The notes under the pieces: generated by a model
What the model saw: the letters and a program-made list of their open reading frames with translations, nothing else
Told to the model about the DNA's origin: nothing
Databases searched by the model: none
Position numbers and translations under genes: made by a program
Assembly: GCA_018897395.1 (NCBI GenBank)
Contig: JAHIKV010000315.1
Span: forward strand, 1 to 6,512
Length of the DNA stretch: 6,512 nt
Source of the DNA: Planctomycetota bacterium
GTDB lineage: Bacteria; Planctomycetota; Planctomycetia; Pirellulales; Thermoguttaceae
Direction of reading: 5' to 3'
In this document: positions 1 to 5,684 of the stretch, one piece after another
How positions within the stretch are numbered: the first letter of the stretch is position 1
How the letters are laid out: the number at the start of each line of letters is the position of its first letter

Positions 1-137
1 ATCCTGCGGACCAGTCATTCACCTCCAGTTGCTCTCCACCCCCTCTCACGAGGACGCAGTTACTATTGGTTACAAAGTTCAGACCCAACTTCGACAGGGA
101 CTTCCACCCTGCTGATTCGATACACTTACAAGCGCAC
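1..137 (-). mobile_element. 5' end of a group II intron (class C-like), continuing past the left edge
   Basis: Read on the minus strand from 137 downward, the sequence opens with GTGCGC, matching the group II 5' boundary consensus GUGYG. It then shows a short hairpin AGGGTGGAAGTCCCT (about 110-96) and a GTAAC...TAACTGCG stretch (about 75-55). A GTGGAGAGCAACTGGAGG segment follows (about 38-21). From memory, this order parallels domain I of group IIC introns such as that of Oceanobacillus iheyensis. Class C introns are known to insert just after DNA hairpins, and this boundary directly abuts the palindrome at 138-191. The intron-encoded reverse transcriptase, domains V/VI and 3' splice site would lie left of the window, so identity rests on domain I only. 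The treZ reading frame runs into it and stops at 79-81. Confidence 0.66.
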
Positions 138-1788
138 TAGCAGGCACACTCCGTGTGCCGTCCGCCACGGCACACGGAGTGTGCCTGCTACAACGGGCAA
201 CCGTATGCCGTCGATCGCGGAGCGCGGGCCAGCAACGCCGGGCGGCCAACAGATCGGCATGCAACCGCCGCCGCGCCGACGGCTCGGGTGACGACCAGTC
301 CCATTGCAGCTTCGCGGCGAGAAACGTCTCGGGCGATTGCGGATCGGGAATCTCCGTGCCCCAGCGGAACTCGAGCGCGGCGAACTCCTCGCGCCGGCCG
401 CGACGGACCGCCTCGACCAGTTGCGGATCGCCGAACGAGGAGAAGAAGGGGAACGGCCGCGTCTCGCCGTATTCCTCGCCCATCCAGAGCAGCGGCACGC
501 AGGGCGAGACGAGCAGCAATCCGCAGGCCAACCGCCGCGCCTCGGGGGGCAGCAGCGCGGTCAGCCGTTCGCCCAAGGCACGGTTGCCCACCTGGTCGTG
601 GTTCCCAACGGAGACGACGAACCGCGTCCGGTCCGCTTCGCCCACCCGGTTGCCGTGCCGTCGCTGTCGGAAAGGGCTATAGCAACCGTCGTAGACGTAC
701 ACGTCGTTGTACGCCTTGGCAAGCTGTTCCGGCCGACCGAAGTCCCGGTAGTATCCGTCGCGCTCGCCGGTCAACAGGGCGTGGACGCAGTGATGAAAGT
801 CGTCGCTCCACGCGGCGTCCAGCCCATGACCGCCACGCTCCGGCGGAACGACCAGCCGCACGTCGTTCAAGTCGCTTTCGGCAATCACGTGGACGACGCG
901 GCCCGCTCGGGCGGCTTCCGCTTGCACCTCGGATTGTAGCTCGGCGAGGATGTGCCGGGCCGAGAAATCGTGGATCGCATGGACCGCGTCCAATCGCAGG
1001 CCGTCGGCATGAAAATCGCGGACCCAGAACAGCGCGTTGTCGATGACGAACCGCCGCACGGGGTCGGACTCCGGGCCGTCGAAGTTCACGGCCTTTCCCC
1101 ACGGCGTGCGGTAGCGGTCTGTCTCGTAAGGGCCGAACAGACCGAGATAGTTCCCTTCCGATCCGAAATGGTTGTAGACCACGTCCAGCAGCACGGCCAG
1201 GCCGGCCTGGTGAGCGGCGTCGATCAACTCCTGCAAGGCGGGGGGACCGCCGTATGTGTTCTGCGCCGCGAATGGATGCACGCCGTCGTAGCCCCAGTTC
1301 CGCTCGCCCGGGAATTGGGCCACCGGCATCAGCTCGATCGCCGTAACGCCCAACTCGGCCAGTTGCCCGAGCCGCGGGATGATCGCCGCAAAGGTCCCCT
1401 CGGGCGTGAACGCGCCGACGTGCAATTCGTAGACGGCCAATTCTTCACGCGGCACGCCCCGCCATGAGCCGTCGCCCCATTTGTACTCCGTCGGAAACCA
1501 GAGCGCCGACGGTTGATGCACGCCGTCGGGCTGCCAACGCGACGCGGGGTCGGGATATTCCCGGCCGTCGTCCAATCGGAAGGCGTATCGCAATCCCGCG
1601 CGCACATCGGATTGGCGGCACGTGAAGTAGCCGAATCCCTCCGGAGTCATCGCGGTTTCGGTCCGACTATCGTCCGGCCAGGCGACCAGCGAGACGTTTT
1701 CCGACCGCGGCGCCCAAACCCGCCAGACTACGCTCCCGTCCGGCTGGAGCAAAGCGCCTTGTGGGTTGTGGGTCGGTTGGTCAAGCAT
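79..1788 (-). CDS. treZ: malto-oligosyltrehalose trehalohydrolase (TreZ), C-terminus disrupted
   Basis: TreZ releases trehalose from maltooligosyl-trehalose, the second step of the cytoplasmic TreY/TreZ route from maltodextrin. This GH13 protein has an N-terminal beta domain (about 11-95, FRVWAP-type motif at 22-27), then the barrel. Visible motifs are ELHVGAF (121-127), DVVYNH (202-207), the nucleophile D267 in GLRLDAVH, the acid/base E304 in VIAESD and D398 in NHDQVGN. The start is ATG at 1788. The frame stays open up to 1851, but those 21 extra codons lie mostly in the palindrome at 1795-1856 and look non-native. Family resemblance ends near residue 532 (PALRDRRHTVAR). Residues 533-551 are encoded by the palindrome at 138-191, and the rest by the putative intron. 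The usual C-terminal beta domain is therefore missing, although 569 residues is near normal family length. No good ribosome-binding site is seen. It may be a pseudogene, or its true 3' exon may lie beyond the intron. Confidence 0.9.
   Translation of the reverse strand: MLDQPTHNPQGALLQPDGSVVWRVWAPRSENVSLVAWPDDSRTETAMTPEGFGYFTCRQSDVRAGLRYAFRLDDGREYPDPASRWQPDGVHQPSALWFPTEYKWGDGSWRGVPREELAVYELHVGAFTPEGTFAAIIPRLGQLAELGVTAIELMPVAQFPGERNWGYDGVHPFAAQNTYGGPPALQELIDAAHQAGLAVLLDVVYNHFGSEGNYLGLFGPYETDRYRTPWGKAVNFDGPESDPVRRFVIDNALFWVRDFHADGLRLDAVHAIHDFSARHILAELQSEVQAEAARAGRVVHVIAESDLNDVRLVVPPERGGHGLDAAWSDDFHHCVHALLTGERDGYYRDFGRPEQLAKAYNDVYVYDGCYSPFRQRRHGNRVGEADRTRFVVSVGNHDQVGNRALGERLTALLPPEARRLACGLLLVSPCVPLLWMGEEYGETRPFPFFSSFGDPQLVEAVRRGRREEFAALEFRWGTEIPDPQSPETFLAAKLQWDWSSPEPSARRRLHADLLAARRCWPALRDRRHTVARCSRHTPCAVADGTRSVPASALVSVSNQQGGSPCRSWV
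138..191. repeat. REP/BIME-like inverted-pair palindrome inside treZ
   Basis: Arms 138-161 and 167-190 are perfect 24-bp inverted repeats around a 5-nt centre. Each half also folds by itself: GGCACAC/GTGTGCC at 143-149/153-159 and again at 169-175/179-185, each with a 3-nt loop. The right end carries CTAC (188-191). The left end reads CTAG (137-140) where GTAG would be expected, because the first base of the putative intron replaces the outermost base. Hairpin units with a GTAG foot, paired in inverted orientation, are the hallmark of REP/BIME elements mobilised by REP-associated tyrosine transposases; assigning this element to them is inference. The element falls in the treZ frame and encodes residues 533-551 of that product. 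It has no T-tract and is not a clear intrinsic terminator. Confidence 0.75.
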
Positions 1789-1794
1789 GTCTTT

Positions 1795-1856
1795 GTAGGG
1801 TGCGTCCACGACGCACCGACATTCAATATCTATGGTGCGTCGCGGACGCATCTTAC
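1795..1856. repeat. REP/BIME-like inverted-pair palindrome upstream of treZ
   Basis: The 23-nt arms at 1795-1817 and 1834-1856 are inverted repeats with three mismatches, separated by a 16-nt AT-rich spacer. Each half is its own hairpin. On the left, GTAG (1795-1798) is followed by GGTGCGTC/GACGCACC with a 3-nt loop. On the right, GGTGCGTC/GACGCATC is followed by TTAC. The element fills nearly all the space between the vapC stop codon (9 nt away) and the treZ start codon (6 nt away). Its sequence is unrelated to the other two palindromes here, but the layout is the same. Confidence 0.75.
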
Positions 1857-1865
1857 TTGACTTTT

Positions 1866-2285
1866 CTACTCGAACGGATTAACGACGGTGACGGAATCGT
1901 AATCGACGCCGGAAGAGAGATCCTCGCTATAGAGAGTGCGAACGCCTGCCTCGATGCAGGCTGCCACCAACATGCCGTCCCAGTGAGAAAGACTGTAGCG
2001 CGAACATATATCGAGCGATTTCCACAAGACGCTTTGCGCGGGAAGGACGCAACGAAACGTCGACTCCAGCCGTTGGAAATGCTCCAGCGTTTCCCGGCGG
2101 CTGATTCTACCCTCGTTTTCCCAGCGCCGGAGACAGTTCAGAAATTCCGCGGCAACCTGCCACAATAAAACGGTTTCGATGTCTTTTTTGGCGAGATCAT
2201 CGAGTAGTTCAACTGCTTTGGCACGCTTCGCCGGTTCATCCTTATCGACGAAGTAAACCAGCACGTTCGTGTCAACGGCGTTCAT
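1866..2285 (-). CDS. vapC: VapC-family PIN-domain toxin (ribonuclease)
   Basis: This 139-residue protein has the size and acidic residues of a PIN-domain endoribonuclease. Visible are D5 in the opening AVDTNVLVY, E47 in QVAAEFLN, D103 in HWDGMLVAA and E121/D122 in LYSEDLSSG, which together would hold the catalytic Mg2+. VapC toxins typically cleave tRNA or rRNA when their antitoxin is degraded; the target here cannot be read from sequence. ATG 2285 is chosen because the PIN domain begins there, an upstream GGGA lies 8 nt away, and it overlaps the end of the upstream small gene by 14 nt, the coupling usual for toxin-antitoxin operons. Hand counts of three 60-base stretches give about 40-62% GC, against about 72% for one stretch of secA, which fits horizontal acquisition. 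Confidence 0.9.
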   Translation of the reverse strand: MNAVDTNVLVYFVDKDEPAKRAKAVELLDDLAKKDIETVLLWQVAAEFLNCLRRWENEGRISRRETLEHFQRLESTFRCVLPAQSVLWKSLDICSRYSLSHWDGMLVAACIEAGVRTLYSEDLSSGVDYDSVTVVNPFE

Positions 2286-2496
2286 GCAGTTCGTCCCGCG
2301 AGTATCGTTTCCCCCCGGCGTGGACGGGGTGCTCTTCGCAAAACGCCTTCCACGATTCCAGGCCCGCGCGGAACCGGCTCTGACAGCTGTCCAACGGCTC
2401 GACGGCCACGCGCACGCGGCTCTGATCCGGTAATTCAAGCTGCTTGTCGAGCCTCAGGGCGCCCGCAACGACCGTACCCAGGGTTTCCATTTTCAT
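2272..2496 (-). CDS. small antitoxin-like protein, partner of the PIN toxin
   Basis: A 74-residue protein encoded immediately upstream of vapC and overlapping it by 14 nt. The N-terminal half (about residues 5-34) is a predicted beta-rich segment, TLGTVVAGALRL then LPDQSRVRVAVEPLD. This pattern resembles the short DUF104-like/AbrB-like antitoxins that begin with 'xxVxxGxLrLdxxLxLPdgtxVxV'. The C-terminal part (about 40-74) is charged and ends SRDELHERR, suited to wrapping the toxin. ATG 2496 is preferred because GGGGAG lies 8 nt upstream (2505-2510); ATG 2490, two codons in, is possible. The antitoxin role is inferred from size, order and overlap with vapC. The family is not securely recognised, and no helix-turn-helix or ribbon-helix-helix is evident to me. 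Confidence 0.8.
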   Translation of the reverse strand: MKMETLGTVVAGALRLDKQLELPDQSRVRVAVEPLDSCQSRFRAGLESWKAFCEEHPVHAGGKRYSRDELHERR

Positions 2497-2530
2497 TACC
2501 CAATCTCCCCAAAAACACACCGACACTGTA

Positions 2531-2560
2531 ATTATACCGCACCTTATCCCGGCGTGTCGA
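2531..2560 (-). promoter_or_regulatory. probable sigma70-type promoter of the toxin-antitoxin pair
   Basis: On the minus strand there is a perfect TATAAT (-10, 2536-2531). It is preceded at 18 nt by TCGACA (2560-2555), one base from TTGACA. Transcription would start near 2524, about 28 nt before the antitoxin ATG and upstream of its GGGGAG. The -35 box lies inside the last codons of secA. A weak inverted repeat, CGACAC (2521-2526) and GTGTCG (2554-2559), flanks it and could be an operator, but 6-bp arms are within chance. Confidence 0.55.
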
Positions 2561-4499
2561 GATAGGGGTCTTGGCCCATCTGGCGCTGCATCTTCTTCCG
2601 CTCCTTCTCGAAGTACATCAGCGTCTTGCGTTGGCGGAAGTGGCGGTGTTCGACCTTGCGCTGCGCCTTGCGGAACAACGGACCGAGCCGGTCGAATTGA
2701 CCGTCCGATTGCTCGCCCAGTTGCTTGTACTTGCGCGACTTGTCCGGCCCCAGTCCGGCCAGCAGCAGATCGTCGTCCAGGGCAAGATACTGGCGGAAGG
2801 TGCCGGGGTCGCCCTGCCGGCCGCAGCGGCCGATCAACTGCCGGTCGATGCGGCTGGCGTCGTGCATCTCGGTGCAGATCACTTGCAGGCCGCCGAGCTG
2901 TGCGATGCCCTCGCCGAGCTTGATGTCGGTGCCCCGGCCGGCCATGTTCGTCGAGACGGTCACTTTTCCCCCTTGTCCGGCGCGGGCGACGATGTCCGCC
3001 TCGGCCTCGACGTGGTTGGCGTTGAGCACCTGGTGTTCGATTCCCACGGCGTCGAGGAGTTTCGATAGATGTTCCGACTTGTCGATCGAGCGGGAGCCGA
3101 TCAGCACGGGGCGTCCGGCGGCGTGCAATTGGCGGACCTCTTCGACCACCGCCGCCCATTTCGCGTCCGCTTCGCCGAAGACGCAGTCGGGCAGCCGTCG
3201 CCGGATCGCCGGCCGGTTGGTGGGGATCGGCAGCACGTGGCAGCGATAGATCCGCCGCAACTCGCGGGCGGACCCCATCGCCGTGCCCGTCATGCCGGCG
3301 AGGTTTTCGTAGCGGAGAAAGAAATCCTGGATGGTGATCCGCGCCGCCTGGCCGGTGGCCACCGTGACCTCGACCTCCTGCTTGGCCTCGACGGCCTGAT
3401 GGATTCCGCCGCGCCACTTGCGTCCCTCGGCCAGCCGGCCGGTGAACTCGTCGACGATCACGATCTCGCCGTCGCGGACGACGTATTGGCGGTCGAGGTG
3501 GTACTCGCGGTCGACGAGGATCGCCCGCTCTACGTACTGGTAGATGTTGACCATGCCGACCGTGTCCAGCGCCTGCGGCTTGGACAGCAAGCGCACGTTC
3601 TGCCGCCCCTCGCGGGTCAATTCGACCGTCTTCTTCTCGTGGTCGTACTCGTAATCTTCGTCCTCGACGAATTGCTTGATGATCGAGGCGCTCCATTTGT
3701 AACATTCCACGGCCAGCCGCTCCTCTTCGGTCGGCAGGGCGCTGATGATCAACGGCGTGCGTGCCTCGTCGATCAGGATGCTGTCGGCCTCGTCGACCAG
3801 GGCGAAGTGCGGCTCGCCCTGGACGGGTTTCTCGTCGGCTGCCGCCGGGCCTTTCCCCAACATGCCGCCGAGCAGGTCGGTTTGCCCCTCGCCGATGCGC
3901 CGCAGCAGCAGCCGGTCGCGGAGGAAGTCGAAGCCGAACTCCTTCGCCGTGCCGTAGGTAACGTCGCAGGCGTAGGCCTTCCGCCGCTGGGGCTGCGGCA
4001 TCTGCGTCTCGATCACCCCGACGCTCATGCCGAGCAATTTATAGACGGGACCCATCCATTGGGCGTCGCGCCGGGCGAGATAGTCGTTGACCGTGGCCAG
4101 GTGGCACCCCTTCCCCAACAGGCCATGCAGGTACAACGGCAGCGTGGCGGTGAGCGTCTTGCCCTCGCCGGTCTGCATCTCGACGATCGAGCGATGGAAC
4201 ATGGCGATGCCGCCGAGCATCTGCACGTCGAAATGCCGCATGTCGATCGTCCGCCGAGCGGCCTCGCGGACCAGCGAGTAGCCCTCGACCAACAGGCCGG
4301 CCAACGGCTCGCCGCTTTTGGCGCGGTATCGGAGCGAAAGGCTCCGCTTGCGGAGTTGCTCTTCTTCCAGCGATTGCAGGTCCGGCTCCAATGCGGCGAT
4401 CTTGGGCAGAAGCGCGGCCCAGCGCGTCAGCCGCAACCGGTTCACGCCGCCGGCGAAGTTCGTCAATCGAGATTGGAGGCCGCTGGGGTTTTCGCTCAC
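2544..4499 (-). CDS. secA: SecA-like preprotein translocase ATPase, short form
   Basis: SecA is the cytosolic ATPase that drives preproteins through SecYEG. This 651-residue protein shows the DEAD-type motor in order: Q-motif region FDVQ (90-93), Walker A MQTGEGKT (108-115), KEFGFDFLRD (186-195), Walker B VDEAD (235-239) with ILIDEARTPLIIS after it, a preprotein-crosslinking region (about 250-395, with IVDEFTGR), AGMTGTA (401-407), TNMAGRGTD (517-525) and GRCGRQGDPG (557-566, where many SecAs have GRSGRQGD). It ends in the first part of the helical scaffold (KAQRKVEHRHFRQRK, 611-625). The helical wing, IRA1 loops and the cysteine-rich SEC-C tail of full-length SecA (about 850-900 residues) are absent. 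It is therefore probably an accessory SecA, but this is inference. The start codon is GTG at 4499, since no ATG is in frame before an upstream stop near 4547. No clear Shine-Dalgarno is seen. Confidence 0.93.
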   Translation of the reverse strand: MSENPSGLQSRLTNFAGGVNRLRLTRWAALLPKIAALEPDLQSLEEEQLRKRSLSLRYRAKSGEPLAGLLVEGYSLVREAARRTIDMRHFDVQMLGGIAMFHRSIVEMQTGEGKTLTATLPLYLHGLLGKGCHLATVNDYLARRDAQWMGPVYKLLGMSVGVIETQMPQPQRRKAYACDVTYGTAKEFGFDFLRDRLLLRRIGEGQTDLLGGMLGKGPAAADEKPVQGEPHFALVDEADSILIDEARTPLIISALPTEEERLAVECYKWSASIIKQFVEDEDYEYDHEKKTVELTREGRQNVRLLSKPQALDTVGMVNIYQYVERAILVDREYHLDRQYVVRDGEIVIVDEFTGRLAEGRKWRGGIHQAVEAKQEVEVTVATGQAARITIQDFFLRYENLAGMTGTAMGSARELRRIYRCHVLPIPTNRPAIRRRLPDCVFGEADAKWAAVVEEVRQLHAAGRPVLIGSRSIDKSEHLSKLLDAVGIEHQVLNANHVEAEADIVARAGQGGKVTVSTNMAGRGTDIKLGEGIAQLGGLQVICTEMHDASRIDRQLIGRCGRQGDPGTFRQYLALDDDLLLAGLGPDKSRKYKQLGEQSDGQFDRLGPLFRKAQRKVEHRHFRQRKTLMYFEKERKKMQRQMGQDPYLDTPG

Positions 4500-4539
4500 G
4501 GTGCAACGGGACGCGCATCGCGCGAGGTTAAAAACACGT

Positions 4540-4605
4540 GTAGGTTATGCTTCAGCATAACGCATTGGCCCGCAATGCGTTTCGTTATGCTAAAGCATAA
4601 CCTAC
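4540..4605. repeat. REP/BIME-like inverted-pair palindrome between the lipoprotein gene and secA
   Basis: GTAG (4540-4543) is followed by GTTATGCT/AGCATAAC (4544-4551/4554-4561). The same 8-bp hairpin recurs at 4584-4591/4594-4601, followed by CTAC (4602-4605). Between them CGCATTG (4561-4567) pairs with CAATGCG (4573-4579). The arms are inverted repeats except for a 5-nt insertion in the right arm (TTTCG region, about 4579-4583) and one loop base. It lies in the 147-bp gap upstream of secA. If transcribed it forms a strong hairpin in the leader, but it has no T-tract. Confidence 0.78.
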
Positions 4606-4646
4606 AACCTACGGTTCGGAGACGTTTCACGCAACCCGCGCGGGAG

Positions 4647-5282
4647 CTATGAAGCCGGCGGCAGGTCCATGATGTCGATGACTCGATCGCCGCCGTCGGT
4701 GGTCGTCCGCGGCTGCAAGGTGCGGATGATCGGCGCCCGAGCGGACGGGTTCCCGCCGGCGCCGGTGGCGTCGACCGGCCGGGGGGTCCGATCGTCGAGC
4801 GACCCGCCGGCTCGACCGGATGTCACCCCGGCGGAGGCCGGCAACGAGACGGTCGTTCCAGGTCCGGCGGCGTTTGTGCTCGAAGACGTCGATCTCGGCG
4901 GCGCCCAGCCCGGTGCCGTGGGAGTGGTTGGATTGCCGCCCGGCGGCACGTAAGGGCTGTTTGTTCCGGCCGGTGGGGCGACGGTCGAAGGGGCGAAGGT
5001 CGAGGGACCGGTCGATAACGGCCGCGGCACTGAATATGGCGGCGCTACACCCGCCGACGCACCGGGCCGGGAGGTCGTACCGGCGGGCTGAGACACCGTG
5101 GGCGGTGGCATCTGCACCATCGGCGGCGTTTGATAATACGGGTCCGTGTACTGGCCCGTGGCCGAGCCGGTTCCCGGCGGCGGAATTATTGCGCGGCCGA
5201 AAAACGGATCGACCGTAGGCGCATGGTTCCGACAGCCGGCAAACAGCAATACCAACAGTATCGGCGCGGAATAGCGATTCAT
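4647..5282 (-). CDS. proline-rich secreted lipoprotein, function unknown
   Basis: This 211-residue protein has a lipoprotein signal: short N-terminus NRYSAP, hydrophobic ILLVLLF (8-14) and lipobox FAGC with Cys17. After lipidation it would be anchored to a membrane facing the periplasm. The mature part is low-complexity and rich in Pro, Thr, Ser, Gly and Ala, without predicted catalytic motifs. The two ends look less random: DPFFGRAIIPPPGTG (25-39) just after the lipobox, and RTLQPR...IDIMDLPPAS (187-211) at the C-terminus. The proline-rich middle probably acts as an extended tether between them. ATG 5282 is chosen because it places the lipobox at a normal distance; no Shine-Dalgarno is visible. 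A weak TGGACA-N16-TAACCT (5319-5292) could be its promoter. secA follows 147 bp downstream, beyond a palindrome. I do not recognise a named family. Confidence 0.8.
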   Translation of the reverse strand: MNRYSAPILLVLLFAGCRNHAPTVDPFFGRAIIPPPGTGSATGQYTDPYYQTPPMVQMPPPTVSQPAGTTSRPGASAGVAPPYSVPRPLSTGPSTFAPSTVAPPAGTNSPYVPPGGNPTTPTAPGWAPPRSTSSSTNAAGPGTTVSLPASAGVTSGRAGGSLDDRTPRPVDATGAGGNPSARAPIIRTLQPRTTTDGGDRVIDIMDLPPAS

Positions 5283-5408
5283 GGGGCCGATAGGTTAGCG
5301 TTTTTCGCACCCGTGTCCAGGTCGATTTCCGCAAACCGGCCAAATTTCAGCCGATTTTGATTGGCGAGCGACACGGCCGCGGAGTGGGTCGATTATGGCC
5401 CGAACGGG

Positions 5409-5606
5409 CTATCGGTGTTCCGTCTCCTCGTCCTCCGTCGAAGGGCCGAGTTGCGGCATCGGGTAGGGCTTTTCCACGCCGGCCTCCTTCGGCATCTCAT
5501 CGACCACGGTTCCAAGGTCGCGTTCGGACAACTCCGGCCCACAGCCCGCAAGGCATATCGAAAGGACCAGGAATCCACAAAAACCCCCAACGATACGGCA
5601 TCTCAC
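5409..5606 (-). CDS. very small lipoprotein, function unknown
   Basis: The 65-residue product begins (M)RCRIVGG, followed by a hydrophobic run FCGFLVLSICL and lipobox LAGC with Cys22. The mature part is about 44 residues, acidic, with GPELSERDLGTVVDEMPKE followed by KPYPMPQL. I associate this GxELSExDLGTVV...KPYPxPxL pattern with small planctomycete lipoproteins; that is recollection, not a search. GTG 5606 is preferred because GGGAG (5619-5615) lies 8 nt upstream; a TTG at 5621 would overlap that site. The gene is divergent from queG across a 78-bp gap and precedes the proline-rich lipoprotein gene by 126 bp on the same strand, so the two lipoproteins may be cotranscribed. A 5-bp GCCCG/CGGGC hairpin (5398-5409) overlaps the stop codon. 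Confidence 0.72.
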   Translation of the reverse strand: MRCRIVGGFCGFLVLSICLAGCGPELSERDLGTVVDEMPKEAGVEKPYPMPQLGPSTEDEETEHR

Positions 5607-5614
5607 GATTAGGT

Positions 5615-5619
5615 CTCCC
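5615..5619 (-). promoter_or_regulatory. ribosome-binding site deciding the GTG start of the small lipoprotein
   Basis: GGGAG on the minus strand lies 8 nt before GTG 5606. It supports that start over the in-frame TTG at 5621, which would sit upstream of or within the site. Confidence 0.55.
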
Positions 5620-5639
5620 AATTTATCGGAGCAACAACA

Positions 5640-5668
5640 ATAATTGATTGTATTCTCTGTCAGGTAAA
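5640..5668 (-). promoter_or_regulatory. possible promoter of the small lipoprotein gene
   Basis: On the minus strand TTTACC (5668-5663) and AATTAT (5645-5640) are separated by 17 nt in the AT-rich gap between the two divergent genes. Transcription would start near 5633, about 27 nt before the GTG start. Both boxes are degenerate, so this is tentative. No convincing promoter or Shine-Dalgarno was found for queG on the other strand. Confidence 0.27.
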
Positions 5669-5684
5669 TCGCAAAGCCCCAACG

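Noticed and set aside
138..191. Palindrome as an intrinsic terminator of treZ.
   Set aside because: No T-tract follows on either strand, it lies inside the reading frame, and its two-hairpin GTAG layout matches the other dispersed elements better.
153..1860. Several plus-strand open frames opposite treZ.
   Set aside because: Compositional shadows; arginine- and alanine-rich with no domain features, while TreZ motifs are clear on the minus strand.
2286..2438. N-terminal extension of vapC by 51 codons.
   Set aside because: It is the out-of-frame shadow of the antitoxin gene, and the PIN domain starts at the ATG at 2285.
2497..3705. Upstream extension of the antitoxin frame into secA, giving a 477-residue product.
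   Set aside because: The extension is arginine- and proline-rich shadow sequence of secA; a promoter and GGGGAG site support starting at 2496.
3069..4652. Long open frame (527 codons) antisense to secA on the plus strand.
   Set aside because: Its product has no recognisable motifs and mirrors secA codon bias in GC-rich DNA; secA itself is unmistakable in the other strand.
5393..5411. Hairpin GCCCG/CGGGC at the end of the small lipoprotein gene as terminator.
   Set aside because: Only 5 bp with a 2-nt loop and no T-tract, and it overlaps the stop codon.
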